From positions 682,001 to 746,000 of the forward strand of contig JAVTVX010000010.1 of assembly GCA_033439265.1 (NCBI GenBank): a stretch of DNA of 64,000 nt. Direction: 5' to 3'. Under the pieces are notes generated by a model, which worked only from the letters and a program-made list of their open reading frames with translations, made no database searches and was not told the DNA's origin. Below are positions 48,701 to 61,827 of this stretch, piece by piece (the first letter of the stretch is position 1; every line of letters starts with the position of its first letter). A program made the position numbers and the translations under genes. Origin of the DNA: Dillenia suffruticosa. Taxonomy: Eukaryota; Streptophyta; Magnoliopsida; Dilleniales; Dilleniaceae.

Positions 48701-51700
48701 AAACTTGGAAATGTATTATTAATCAAAAACTAAAAACTCTATATTACAATTCCCCTAAGATAGTTTATATGGATCTAAGACATCTAGATAATTCAATTCC
48801 CCTAAGATAGTTTACAATTCCCCTAAAATGTATTATTAAGCAACCATAATAAACTCTTCTAGGAGAAGGAAATAAATATCTTGACTCGTAAGAAAACCAT
48901 TGTTCAAATAAGGAAAGCAAATAATCCTAATAATCAAACTAGAACAACCCTAAGAGATCCACTCTATGGTTCTAGTAACTCTAGATAACCAACGAAGTAA
49001 GAAATTACAATTAAATTGAAAAAGGAAATCAAAAATTGAAAAATATACTTCTTCACCTGCTCCAGGTGCTGTGGCACTTGGCGTGCTGCCACAGTGCTTC
49101 CCGGCTTAAGGGTTGCACCATGGTGGAACCTCAAGAGTGCAGCAGTGCTTTTGACCATTGTGTGCAACTGATTTACTCGCCCCCGTTGCATGTTTTACCT
49201 TCTTTGCACATTCTTTGCTCCTTTTACACCATAAGTTTGACCTCAGGACCAACCTTTGAACTAAACTTGGAGATGAAAATCTTGATCTTAATTGACTCCC
49301 GTTTTACATCAAGTTTTCTTTCTTTGAAGTGTTTTCAATTAGAATGACACTATGAACGATATAGTTAAAGAGTTCATAAAATTGGAGTTCCATAATGTGT
49401 CTTCGGTTGTGTTTGTTTGGCCAAAAATGACTTCCTGAATCATTGTTTTCCATTTCTGATGTACTTGTTTGTGAGAAAATATTTCCGGAAGTCATTTTCC
49501 TATCTGTTAGCTATTGGTTGACAAATCTTGCTTAGGAGTTCCATATTAATTAATAATATATGATTTTCCATCAAAGAATAGAAAGTTGGAAAGGTGATGT
49601 GAGAAAAAGTGAAACATTACTCTGTTTATTCTTCCTTGAACAATGTACATGTATGCTGTGCATTGTTGTATGTCTATATCTACATATTTGTATTTGTATT
49701 TTTTTTTTGACACTCTGAATACAGGTTCTAATTTATTGTCTAACAGGCTGTCAGTTATTATTTTGAAGGACACTGATGCTGCACTGCGGGCTTCAATTCT
49801 GTTTTGCTTCAATCCGGCTTCCATCTTTTATTCATCAATGTATTCACGGTTCTCCCATCTTTGTTTTCTTTCAAGCAAAAATATGAAAAATTTTAAAATA
49901 AATTGCAACTTGTTGTTTGCAGATATTCAGAAAGTTTGTATGCCTTATTATCAATTGCGGGAATATACAACTTAGTTTCTGGAGCAAGTAATTATGCCAT
50001 GCTGTGGCTTGCTCTTTCTGGTTCTGCAAGATCAAATGGAGCACTAAATGCTGGATATTTCTGTTTTCAAAGTTTGCATCACGCTTATGAAGCTTTTAAC
50101 GCAAGAAAACATCCTGGTGTAGGTGTCTTACTGAATTTTGATTGGTTAAGAGTGTTTTTTAGTTGCTTTTTCAGTTTAACTTATAGAGAGAAAAGGAAAA
50201 ATGACTCTTCTAGAGTTTGGGGAAGCTTTTCAACTCTTATGTTGCAATCATGCATATTTTGTTTGTTAGGGTTACATTCTTTGTTTCATGTGTAAGACAG
50301 CATACTTTTTTCATTTTTTTTTCCTCTAATGATAAAAGGCATACTAGGTATCTTCTTTCAAGAATAGCATTGTATTTCCACACATGAGATACTGTAGGAT
50401 TAGCTTTTCTTATAAGATCTTCACTGATGCTGAACAATTTTTTAACTTTGTAAATGTATTTGTATTTTATTCTAAAAATTTTAAGGTAGTTACAATATCC
50501 CAAAGTTTGATTCATATACAAAATTCATGTTGCCAATAATTTTTTTTGCCCCTGCCACAGGTTGTAATTTGGCTTCTTAGTGCTGGACTGCTGCGCTCTG
50601 TGTTTATTTTTGCTCCTTTTGTTGCTTTTCAAGCATATGGTTACTACAACATGTGTCTTGGACGTGCTTCTAATGAAATGAGGCCTTGGTGCAAATACAA
50701 AATACCGTCACTGTATAATTTTATTCAAAGTCATTATTGGTATGTTGAATCATGTAGCGTCTTTCTTCTTGATATATATTTCTTACATTGTTCTTGTTAA
50801 TCATCCTCTTTTTATTTTTTCTATTCTAATCCTTTTTGCTTTCTTCGTTGGTCATTAATGCCAATGTTAATTTCTATATGATATGATAGTGCAAAATAAT
50901 GCTTCCTTCAATTTCTTGTTATCATGGTGCAAAATAATGCTATGCTAACAATCGCATACTCTATTTGATATCATAATCCTTTTTCTCTTTGGGGTGGGGG
51001 GTGAGGGTTTGAGGGCTTGATGCTTGTGAGAGAAGTGGAGTGGAGGAGTTATCCTGCCTGTCACCCTAATATTGAGGGAGTAGATTGAGAGAACCTTTTG
51101 CTTTTTTTATTAAGTATTATAGGATATTGGGCCCCATATTTCCCTTTTCTAAAAGACCTTCCTAAAGATGATAAAGGGATACATTCCTGCCCCTCCCTGC
51201 TCAGTTCCCTCAAGCCAAACAAAGGATATAACTGTGGATTTTAAGATGCCCATATTTCCCTTGTCCTTAAGCAAAGTCAACTTGATGTAGGACAACTAGG
51301 GTAAATTGCCTACAATTGGCAGAACGGTGGGTAAAAGCTATAAAAATGTTGTTGCGGAAAAAAATGTGAGTAAAACTTAGGGTTTGTGATTGGATATTAT
51401 AGAGAAAAATTAGTATTCAAGGATTAAAGAGAAATCGATCAGCTAGTGCACACAGAAGAAAGGAATAAGATAGCCACATACCTTTATCACTAATAAATAA
51501 GCAATAATATATTCATCAATTCATTTGTTCCATTCTCGTTTTATATCAATGAGGCATATTCATAAGTGCTAAAATAATTGAATGAAATGACACTCCTAAA
51601 CCTAAACCTTCTAAAAAATGCCTCAATCAACGTTGAAATACAATAAGACTTGGAAAACTCTTTAAAATAGAAAGTTTTTAAAACTCTAAAATTCTAAAAA

Positions 51701-54700
51701 GGACTATAACCCAATACTGCCTCAAATTTTTAATATTTAGAAAGCTTTAACTAAAGCAATACAACAACAACAAACTGACCCTTAATCCTAACATTTGAGA
51801 TCGGCCATTTGAGAGACAAATTTAGAGATGATTAAAAAAATAAATAAATAAATACAATAAAAAAAAAGGAAAGAAAAGAAAAGAAAAGAAAGAATATATA
51901 TATATATATATATCTAAATTCTAACTATAGCAAGACATCTTCGAAAATTATTTTTAGACAAGTAAACTTACTAAAGACTCAAAACACTATGAAGGACACT
52001 TCTTATTGAGCCAAAAGACCTTGTCTTTGCAATGGAACAATTGCCCTTTACCCTACGCTGCCAAAGATCACATTTCTTGGGTCAAGCTTTGGCCTTGCCA
52101 TCACACCTTTATTTTTTTCTCACAATTATGTCCCAAGCAAAAGTTGCTTAGCAGGGACACATGTCTTCTAGTTGGATTCATCTCCCAGTTATCATACTAA
52201 TGCTGCCAGTATACATAATCCAGTAGAAGGATTAAACATGAAACCTCCCACTTAGGCCCAGCTAGAAAGGATTCTTTTTACATTAATCAGTAAAGAGAAT
52301 AAAAGAGCTAGTGTTTCTTACACCTGCTCAGTGCCCTTGAACATTTTTTTTAAGAGAATAAAAAAATGAAGGATATTAGTAGATGGACCTAGAGGAAAAT
52401 AAGAAAGAGATAGTATATAAGACAATGACACTCCTGGAGATCGCTCTTTTTAGTGCTCATGAAGTGCTCTCGAGCAGTACACAAACTCAACTTTCAATTA
52501 TGTTATACAGCCACAAAGCTAGGTCACCTTTTCTCAAGCTTTTGGACCACCTCCAGAAGATCACAACTTGACTGTCGACGCAAACTTCTATTATGTGCTA
52601 AATGTTCTTCCCATCCTTTCATGATCTTTTCCAAACCCACTTCCCATATGGTTCCTTCACAAGCTTGATGATTCGTACAATTGAAGCTTTTGTGTGTGTG
52701 TGCATGTACTTAAAAGAAATTTCCTTTCCTTCTGTATTCCTGAAAGCCACTTTCTAAGAAGCAGTTAGGTAAGGGAATAAAGTTCCAAGTCCCAGTTCCT
52801 TGAGCTGTGATGGGAGCTTAACATTGTTCTAATTCACCACAAGAAACTCCAACTATGTATCCCATTAGAACCTTCTTGGTATTTTCTGAGCTTTTAGCTA
52901 CAAAGTTAGGTTTGAAGTATGAACTTGTTGAAAACTGAAGGCCTGACAACATGCTATTGATTAAAAGTGAGTTTCTCACTATCACGTAAATAATTCCTCT
53001 TCATCTGGCCATCCTCCTCTCAAAGTTTTTGTTTTTTTGGGATTTGAAATGCTAATGGATCTGTGTCCTGCCTGAAAATAAAGCCCCAAGAGCCGACCAG
53101 AAAAGACTATAAACACAACCTGATGTCCTATCTAATAGGTCTATTCACTCCCTAACCAGCACTCTTTCCTAATTCACATTAAGCTTGACACTGTTGCATT
53201 GCCTATGAGAATGCATCTTCCACTGAACAGTTGATGAGCCATTGGCATTGTAGGATTAATATCTTTCCTATTTCACTTAACCAAGCTTGACACTGTTGCA
53301 TTGCCTGGGTGAATGCATCTCCCATTGAAGAGTTGATGAGCCATTGGCATTATAGGATTAATATCCATCCTGTTTCACTTAACCAAGCTTGAGTCACTAT
53401 AGCTTAAGCTCAATTTTAAACTCAATCATTTGATGAGTCAAGATCAAGCATAATTTGGATGTTTGAATTAAGCATGCTAGTTGGACTTGTATCAAGTTCA
53501 TATTCATATTTGCTTGTTTCATATGATGACAAAGCTGAGCTTGACTTCAAGATTTACCTTGATTCTTTTTCTCAAATCAAATTTGAGATGCTAAGTGAAA
53601 GGCCTGCTAATGTCCCCATCCAGGTAACTAAGGGATGACTAACCTATCATTCTATTTCTTGTCCGACTTCAATCCAATAATGAACCTGGCTCAGAATCAT
53701 TGTTATGATCTGCTATGAACCTCCAGCACAAGATAAAAAATACTGGAAAAAAGCAAATCTCCATTATGAAGACTTCTTGGCCATCAGAAATGTTCCACAG
53801 GCTTGTTGATCCTGCATATTTTTCTCCTTTTTGTGGATTTGGATGCATATTGGAGCCCATACTTTGTTTTTGCTCGCTTGTTTTGGATGGTAACATAGTT
53901 CTTTCATGTTTATGAATTTGTGGTTTAGTGCTTTAAATATTTCAATGTCAACTACCATTTCTGTCAATATTTTATATGATATAACATATTCTTTTTGTTG
54001 CAAGTATTCTTTTTGTGTAATATTCAGGTTGCATTTCATTGGTGCTTTTAGTGATTTTTTTTATTCTTTACTTCAGAACAATGAATCTCTTTGGTGGAGG
54101 ATAGAGATGTTGACAATGATCTTTGATTTTTCTTTTTTTGTTTTTTTCTTCAGGGGAGTAGGTTTCTTGAGATATTTTCAGATGAAACAGCTGCCAAACT
54201 TCTTACTTGCATCACCAATACTGTCCCTGGCTTTGTGCTTGATCGTCCACTACATGAAACTACGACCCACTATATTTTTCTCACTAGGTTTCCGAGCTTC
54301 TAATGAGGAAAAGCATTCTGCTGATGTGCTCTTTTCTCTTACTCAGGACCTAAAACCAAACACCAAGAAACAGGAAGAGAAATCCGTTTCCAAAAGGCTG
54401 AAAGGTAGATCTCACAAAATGTGAACTTGCGCAAGTTACCTCTTCTTGCATGTATGTTTAAACCTGACATATTGGTATTAATCTTTGAGGTTTTGGTACA
54501 GATGTTGATTTCATCATGTTTATTTAAGTTGCTATTTGTCATATGTCTATTTCTGTCAATTAACTTGGTTAAGCAGAAATCTGAAGACAGGCTTGGAAAA
54601 AATATCACCAGTTCAACCTGGAAATGAACTGATTAGCTTTTAAAGGATTGCAATAATCACTCTTGTCATTCTATATGTAGTTGGTTTCCATAGGTCACAG

Positions 54701-54891
54701 CTCTTTAGAGCAAATTCATGGTCTGAAGAAATGCCATATATTGTTTTTGATTTTCACAATACATATATGGCATTTCTTCAGACCATATATTACATCACCA
54801 TTATGTTCAATAATGTCCTGAACACAACTTCTAACTTTCTTTTTACTTTTTTTTTTCTTTTTCCTTTTTGATTTCTTGTCTAGTTGTGCAT

Positions 54892-54938
<47 letters not shown>

Positions 54939-56122
54939 AAATGATTAATGTCATTGACAATTCCATATGTAACAGGAGACAGTACTCTTAGGCAAAGGAA
55001 ACAAAATGTCAAAGGAGATAACCTCGTTTCATTTCCCTCAGAAAATGAATTTTCATTGCCTGGATACTTGTCTATCATTGTCCTTCCTTTTATTTTACAC
55101 TTGGGATTCATGACAGCCACTGCATTCTTTATCATGCACGTGCAGGTTAGGCACATCCTTGTATTCTTATTTTCTTTACCTTGGCATTGAACTTTTTTAA
55201 TGCATTTATTGAACTTAGTGCTGCAAATTTGTAAAAAGAAACCACCACAGTTGATGTCTTCTCATTTAACGTGAAATAGGTTTTGCATCTCGTAGAAGAG
55301 CTTCAATTTCCAAAACTTGTTATTAAGATAGTGCTCACTTGTTGCTTTTGATATCCAGGACATTCTTATGCATGCTGCTTGTTCTTTTGGTCAGACAAGA
55401 TTTTCATCCACATTCATTTTCAAAATGTAATAGCAGAATTATATACTTCTTATTTCAAAAAAAAAAAAAAAGAAAGAAAAGAATGATATTAAAAAGTAAG
55501 AAGTAAAAAGGGGATTGCAAAACTTGCTAATCGTTTTTTTTGTACAGCTAATAGAACAAGTTGCTCATGTGAAGTTTACTCTTACGTTAGCACATAAAAT
55601 TGGCTCCTGCTTTATTGTTCTCTAATAAGTTGCTTCTACAGGAACATTGTTTGGACTTCATGCATGTAACTTTAATTTTTCTTTCTGTGTTTATACACAC
55701 AAAAGAGGAGGTGATGGGTCATGCATCCCCCCTTTAATCTTACTGGCAATGGTGCCAGGGTTGGAATTTATGAGATTGGGCTGTTCCCCTCATTTTGGTG
55801 CTTGGTATCTTGGTATTTCTTATAATCTGAACATGAACAGTTGCAACTGAAGAATCAATTAAATAAATAAGAGAAATGAGAGGAGGCATCTCGATATAAT
55901 TTGTCAGTAACTAACTAGTATAAGAAGCTAACATTTGTTGATGAATGATTACAGGTTTCAACTCGTTTCCTGTCTGCCAGCCCCCCACTCTATTGGTTTG
56001 CGTCATATGTAATGATATCACCTGCCTTTGGTAAGAAATGGGGATACTTAATTTGGGCATACTCTACAGGTTATATCCTTCTTGGCAGTTTGCTCTTCTC
56101 AAACTTCTATCCTTTCACCTAA
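45789..56122 (+). CDS. PIGV: GPI mannosyltransferase 2 (PIG-V)
   Basis: Adds the second mannose to the GPI anchor precursor in the ER lumen. Eight exons fit end to end in phase: 45789-46113, 46201-46306, 49747-49839, 49923-50118, 50561-50739, 54154-54404, 54976-55145 and 55955-56122, giving 495 residues, usual for plant PIG-V. Recognised segments: WDSVYFVRI (residues 73-81, conserved luminal loop with the key Asp), SGYVLTNGAFVLAA, RASILFCFNPASIFYSS, YSESLYALLSIAG, FVAFQAYGYYNMC, FIQSHYWGVGFLRYFQ, QLPNFLLASPILSLAL and the SNFYPFT C-terminus. Many hydrophobic segments fit a multispanning ER enzyme. The ATG follows a CT-repeat leader. Introns 2 (46307-49746) and 5 (50740-54153) are each 3.4 kb; intron 2 holds an LTR element. 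Exon 4/5 junction is the least certain (alternative donor 6 bp later). Confidence 0.92.
46444..49311 (-). mobile_element. Old non-autonomous LTR retrotransposon in PIG-V intron 2
   Basis: Direct repeats 46444-47153 and 48565-49311 share TGACGC...ACATCA ends, have many substitutions and indels between them, and have a purine tract (minus strand AAGTGGGGAAAAC, 47154-47169) before the left copy, giving minus-strand orientation. A weak Met-tRNA-like primer site lies at about 48551-48564. The interior has small tandem duplications (about 47343/47465 and 47743/47896) and a 95-codon minus ORF (47495-47782) of acidic gag-like composition with no recognised domain. No RT seen. Confidence 0.6.
53181..53384 (+). 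repeat. Two tandem 102-bp repeats in PIG-V intron 5
   Basis: Both units begin AAGCTTGACACTGTTGCATT and end before a third AAGCTTGA at 53385; only a few differences between them. Confidence 0.8.
54718..54786. repeat. Perfect 24-bp inverted repeat in PIG-V intron 6
   Basis: Arms 54718-54741 and 54763-54786 are exact reverse complements with a 21-nt loop. Confidence 0.9.
54895..54935. repeat. (CT)n microsatellite in PIG-V intron 6
   Basis: About 20 CT units, about 40 bp before the exon 7 acceptor; it may contribute to the polypyrimidine environment. Confidence 0.9.
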
Positions 56123-57045
56123 GATACTTCTGTGTATTCTTTCTTTTGCAATATCATGGAAGCTAGTCTTCCTAATCTGATGGTCTCCAGCAGTAAACAA
56201 AATACTCTGTTGCCAATTCTTACCAGCTGACCTCAAGCTTCCTCTAATAGTGGCATTTATCCAGAATGCTACTTTCATCACGTACCTTGCATCCCCATTA
56301 CTGTTTCCATTTGATCATCTCACCATGTCACACTTATTATTTCTTCCATCCATAATTGAATCCTTTACACAACCTAGCTTTTTGCGCTTTGTTTTCCTCT
56401 GTCAAAGCTATCAATGCAAGGTGAGTTTTCTAAGTACTGTCAGGAATGATCAATGACCTTCAAAGGCTTTGGGAACTTTTTCTTTTCCACCGAATTGGCC
56501 TTGTATTCTTCGGTCCAATTCCCCATTATCAACGATAGGTAATGGTGTGTACATTATTAACTAAAAATACGAGTTGGTGTTCCTTATATGAGCACCCTTG
56601 CCTTATTTTCCATTCAATGTACGTATGACTGAGTACTTTCTTGTATTTGCTTATCGGCTTTCATTTGAACTTGGTCTTCTTTTGGTTTTTGATCAGTCAT
56701 TGTGGTTGGGACAGGTTATTATGGGGGGAAAATTGAGAATGTTTTGGGGGTTAAATAGTTATAGCAATGTTTTTTATGCTTGTTTTCAAAAACTTTGCAA
56801 AATACGAAAATTGCAAAGAAATATGTTTTCATTTAGAAAAAAGGGGTGAGCTTTCCAAATTTTGATTTTTAAAGTTGCTGAAAACAGTACAAAACTGTTT
56901 TATATATTTTTTTAGCATAAAATATAATTCTGAGTTTTAATATATGTAAGTACAGTTTTCAGGAAAACAATTTTCTGTCCTCTGGTACAAAACAGAAAAT
57001 AGGAAAAAAAAAAAAAAGATCTTGGCAACTAAATAGTCACTTTGT
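56123..57045. other. PIG-V 3' flank, no gene seen
   Basis: Should include the 3' UTR. No further coding or repeat signature was recognised. Confidence 0.4.
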
Positions 57046-57370
57046 CCTTTCATCTGGGGAATAATAAAGAAAATGGAGAATAATAAAGCCATAGGAGCTG
57101 ATGACATTTCCATAGAAGTTTGAAAATGTTTAGGTGAATTTGGTATAATAATGTTAATGGATGTTTTTAATAAAATTTGGCAAATCAAGAGAATGTTTCA
57201 GATATAGAGAAAGAGTATAATTATACTGTTATATAAGAATAAAGGGGATATACAAGATTGCTTTAACTGTGGAAGAATTAAATTTATGAGTCATACTATG
57301 AGACTATGGGAAAAAATGATAGAACATAGATTGAGATTGAAGATAAATATATCTCAAAATCAATGTGTAC
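57046..57370 (+). mobile_element. RTE-type LINE fragment 1 (RT N-terminal side)
   Basis: Reads KKMENNKAIGADDISIEV, a stop where RTE elements have Trp, KCLGEFG, LLYKNKGDIQDC and ISQNQ, the conserved start of a plant RTE-clade reverse transcriptase. Broken off at about 57370 by the repeated block. Confidence 0.75.
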
Positions 57371-58262
57371 TATTTCAATTCAACACCCTATGAGGTTAAA
57401 AGTTCACAAATCACCTGGTAGTTTCAAAAGTATCAACTCACAACTATTTCAAAAGTATCAACACACAACTATTTACAAAATCTGAGCAAGGTGTCTATTA
57501 GTTTATTAGTTACCCTCTAAAGAGCTTAAAAAAGTTGAAACTTTCTAAATTTTTAGTCTTATTTTATTTTACTTTTAGTATTTATCGATGTAAATATATT
57601 CTTTTTAATGGATTTTTCATGTCAATTATTTTTTTTTGTATCAAAAGGGATTCAAAGAAAAAAGAGGTTGGTTGCCAACTGGTTAATATTGTTGCCTACA
57701 TTGTGAGCTCCTGTTACAATCCCAGCCGGCTGGGTTATGAAGGCGGTTGATTGGGGTTGATTGGGAAATATTGTAGTAGATTGAAAAACTTGGTCGGTCG
57801 ACCAGGAATGCGAGAATAAAGAGATAGAGAAAGAGAGAAATAGAGAGATAGAGATAGAAAGATATAGAGATAGAGAGAGAAGAAGCTAGAGGGAGAAGAG
57901 AGTAGAGAGAGATGTCATCAAGATCCATTTCATTCCTGTCCCTTATTCCAATTCCAACAGCCTATTTATACAGTTGTGGATTGGTTATTCAATCAACTTA
58001 ATCACCCTAACCAATCTATTTATTACAGTTTGGTTTAACTACAATTGGTTATGACAATTGAACTTTTTGTTAGTTTTGAATTACTTCAGCTATTTCAGGT
58101 AGTTGCACTTCAACTCTCTTGGTTCTAACTGTTATAATTTCCTCCCACTGAGAGTTTCAAAGATGGAAAAGAGAATCGAGCTTATTAAGTCATAGTGATA
58201 GCTGAGTCGACTGTTGATGATGTGGTGGATACGATTGCTTACAGCAGCACAATATATATATA
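57366..58262. repeat. Chimeric direct repeat, copy A
   Basis: About 890 bp shared with 59838-60712 at high identity: first about 345 bp of flank, then LTR-family sequence (from 57712, TGTTACAATCCC), polypurine tract and element tail, ending in a (TA)n run. A 26-bp piece around AAAAGTATCAACTCACAACT is doubled only in this copy. Confidence 0.8.
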
Positions 58263-59600
58263 TTTTCAATAAAATTTAGCAAACCAAGAGAATAACCAAA
58301 TATGGAGAAAGAGTATAATTGTACCGTTATATAAGAATAAATAAGATATACAAGATTGCTCTAAGTATAGAGGAATTAAACTTATGAGCCATATTATGAA
58401 ACTATGGAAAAGAATTATAAAGTATAGATTGAAATCGGAGATAAATATATCTCAAAATCAATTTGGATTTATGTCTGGGAGATCCATAACGGAAGCAATC
58501 CACTTGTTAAGATATTTGATGGAAACATATAGAGCACATAAAAAAGATCTATATATGATGTTCATTAATCTAGAAAAAGCATATGATAGGGTTCCTAGAG
58601 ACGTATTGTGATGAGAGTTGATGAAAAAAGGGATATCCTCGAAATGCATTAATTTCATAAAAAATATGTACGAGAGAGCTGTAACCAATGTAAGAATTTG
58701 TGGAGATTTGAGCGATAGCTTCCCCATTAATATTGGGCTCCATAAAGAATCGGCATTAAGCCTGATTCTATTTGCAATAGTAATAGATGAAATCACAAAA
58801 AATATTCAAGATAAAATATCATGGTGTATGCTTTTTGCAGATGATATAGTGTTAGTTGATGAAATTATGGAAAATATTAGTGCTAAATTAGAGTATGGAG
58901 GGTCACACTATAATCTTGAGAGTGAATCTTGAGAGTTTAGACTGAGTAGATCGAAAGTTGAGTATATGGAATGTAAGTTTAGCAACAGTAATCAGAATAA
59001 TGAAGAAACGATTAGTATATATGGATAAAATATATCAAAAGGTGAATGATTTAGATATTTAGGTCCTATTATTCAAAACGATGACAATATAGATGGGGAT
59101 ATAAATCATAAAATACAAGCGAGTTGGATGAAATGGAGAAAGTCATCTGGAATTCTTTTTGATTGCATGATACCAATGTATTTGAAGGGAAAGTTCTATA
59201 GAATCGCAGTTGAACCTGCACTATTGTATGGTTCTGAGTATTACGCTATTAAACAACAACAATAACAAAAAATGACCGTAACAAAAATGAGGATATTTAG
59301 ATTAATGTGTGACAAAATTAGAAAATATAGAATTAGAAACGAAGAAATTCGTAATAAGTTGAGAGTTGTTTAATTATGGATAAGATATAAGGGTGTTGTC
59401 TAAGATGGTTTGGACATGTGCAAAGAAGACCCATGGATGCACCGGTTAGAAAAATCGAGAACTTAAATATAGGAGATTTAATAAAATATAAGGGTATACC
59501 ATTAAAAATATGGATATAATTTATTCGTAAAGACTTTAGTTAAGAATTTAGAAGAGAAAATGACTTTGGATAGGAATGAGTGGCGTAAAAAAATCCGCAC
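58262..59600 (+). mobile_element. RTE-type LINE fragment 2 (RT core to 3' end)
   Basis: Starts in the same RT region as fragment 1 (overlaps it), then SQNQFGFMSGRSITEAIHLL, FINLEKAYDRVPRD, the catalytic box as FADDIVLVDE, and the clade-typical LRWFGHVQRRPMDAPVRK near the end. Many stops and frameshifts; 5'-truncated and dead. Confidence 0.85.
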
Positions 59601-59837
59601 AAATTAAGCTATTATATTCTAGATATATATATATATATATATATTCATTTTATTTATTTCTTTCTTTTTATTTATTATTTATTTATTTTTGTATTTATTT
59701 ATTTATTTTAATTATCTTCATATTTGTCTCTCAAATGGTCGACCCTAAAGTATTGGGATCAAATTTCAGTTTGTTGTCGTTGCCTTTTCATCGTGGCTTC
59801 TACTGTGGGTCAGCATGATCAAATATTGGGCACAAAA

Positions 59838-60712
59838 ATGTGTACTGTTTCAATTCAACATCCTATGAGGTTAAAAGTTCACAAATCACCTGGTAGTTTC
59901 AAAAGTATCAACACACGACTATTTACAAAATTTAAGCAAGGTGTCTATTAGTTTATTAGTTACCCTCTAAAGAGCTTAAAAAATTTGAAACTTTCTAAAT
60001 TTTTAGTCTTATTTTATTTTACTTCTAGTATTTATCGATGTGAATATATTCTTTTTAATGGATTTTTCATGTCAATTTTTTTTGTATCAAAAGGGATTCA
60101 AAGAAAAAAATGGTTGATTGCCAACTGGTTAATATTGTTGCCTACATTGTGAGCTTCTGTTACAATCCCAGCCGGCTGGGTTATGAAGGCGGTTGATTGG
60201 GAAATATAGTAGTCGATTGAAAAACTTGGTCGGTCGACCAGAAATGAGAGAATAAAGTGATAGAGAAAGAGAGAAATAGAGAGATAGAGATAGAAAGATA
60301 TAGAGATAGAGAGAGAAGAAGCTAGAGGGAGAAGAGAGTAGAGAGAGATGTCATCAGGATCCATTTCATTCCTGTCCCTTATTCCAATTCCAACAACCTA
60401 TTTATACAGTTGTGGATTGGTTATTCAATCAACCTAATCACCCTAACCAATCTTGTTATTACAGTTTGGTTTAACTGCAATTGGTTATAACAATTGAACT
60501 TCTTGTTAGTTTTGAATTACTTCAGCTATTTTAGGTAGCTGCACTTCAACTCTCTTGGTTCTAACTGTTATAATGTCCTCCCATTGAGAGTTTCCTTGTC
60601 CTCAAAGATGGAAAAGAGAATCGAGCTTATTAAGTCATAGTGATAGCTGAGTCGACTGTTGATGATGTGGAGGATACGATTGCTTATAGCAGCACAATAT
60701 ATATATATTTTT
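59838..60712. repeat. Chimeric direct repeat, copy B
   Basis: Partner of 57366-58262. Here the LTR and tail continue into a complete small element (60158-61827), so this is probably the source copy. Confidence 0.8.
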
Positions 60713-61827
60713 TATTTTGTCTTCTTCTTCTTATATTTCATTTTCTTTTTTTTTTTTGTCTTGTATTTCTCCTTATGCTTCATTTTTTCTTTCAAAACAA
60801 TATCAAATACATCACCTGAAACTGTTTCAATTTTATCATGCTTCTGTTTCTTGAATTTCCCAAATGATTTATCTTGTTGTTTTGCATCTTCTACTCCAAA
60901 CATTGAGACTTGAATGACAGATTCCATTACATCAATTTCTTCAACACCAAGATAGTTGTTTTTGGATACTTCTTCTACATTTCTTCTGCTATTGGCTGGA
61001 GTTGGAAGTAGTAGAAATCGCATACTTTTATCATTACCCTACATCTTCACAAGGGTATTATCACTGATCATTATTACTGATCACGAAGACTTCTTGTTCG
61101 GCCTCCATTTTCTCTTTCAATTGTGTCTATATTCCATCCACTTCGGTACAAAATTCTTATACCCCAACTTCTTGTTTCATCGGTTGTTTTTCTATCGATT
61201 TTGATATTGTTTCTTCTTATTCTTTGGATTTGTATTTGTTTAGCATTTTCATGAAAGCGTTGAATTTGTCATCAAAATTTGTCATAAAAGTGTCTAATTT
61301 CTGGTTTTGTTCATCTATTTTTTGGTTGATTTTATCCATTTTTTATACCAATCGGAGATGACCTTCTTAGATTTCCATAGCCAATTCTTGCATCCATTCT
61401 TCGATGGCAAAGATTTGCCGAAAAACATAAGTTCTGATACCAATTTGTCACAAATCCAGCCAGCTGGGTTATGAAGACAGTTGACTTGAAAATATTGTAG
61501 TCGACTGAAAAACTTGTCGGTCGATCAAGAAGGAGAGAATATACAGAGAGAGAAGAAACTAGAGGGAGGAGCAAATTCAAAGAGGGAGAGAAGCAGAACA
61601 GTAAAGAGAGAGATTCATTTTATTCCTATCCCTTATTCCAATTCTAGCAAACTATTTATACACTTGCGGATTGGTTATTCAACCAATCTAACCCCCTTGA
61701 CCAATTTTATTATGATAGTTTGGTTTAATTATAATTGGTTATTACGGTTGAGCTGGCTGTTACTTTTGAACTACTTCAACTAATTTAATTAGTTGCACTT
61801 CGACTATCTTTGTTCCTAGCTATCACA
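60158..61827 (-). mobile_element. Small non-autonomous LTR retrotransposon, 1.67 kb
   Basis: LTRs at 61446-61827 (5' on minus) and 60158-60574 (3'). Primer site TGGTATCAGAAC (61431-61442, initiator Met-tRNA type) next to the 5' LTR, polypurine tract AATGGGAGGACA before the 3' LTR. Flanks GCTTC (60153-60157) and ACTTC (61828-61832) are a probable target duplication with one change. The interior has a short MDKINQKIDEQNQKLDTF helix-like start and a Lys-rich frame (60712-61023) of unknown nature. No enzyme domains. Confidence 0.65.
61431..61442 (-). other. Primer-binding site of small LTR element
   Basis: TGGTATCAGAAC on the minus strand, one base different from the usual initiator Met-tRNA primer site; four bases after the end of the LTR. 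Confidence 0.7.

Noticed and set aside
53906..54424. 172-codon plus frame as an independent gene
   Set aside because: Only its last part (54154-54404) is coding, as PIG-V exon 6; the start is intron.
60712..61023. 103-codon minus frame as a host gene
   Set aside because: It lies inside the small LTR element between primer site and purine tract and is Lys-rich; no known domain.
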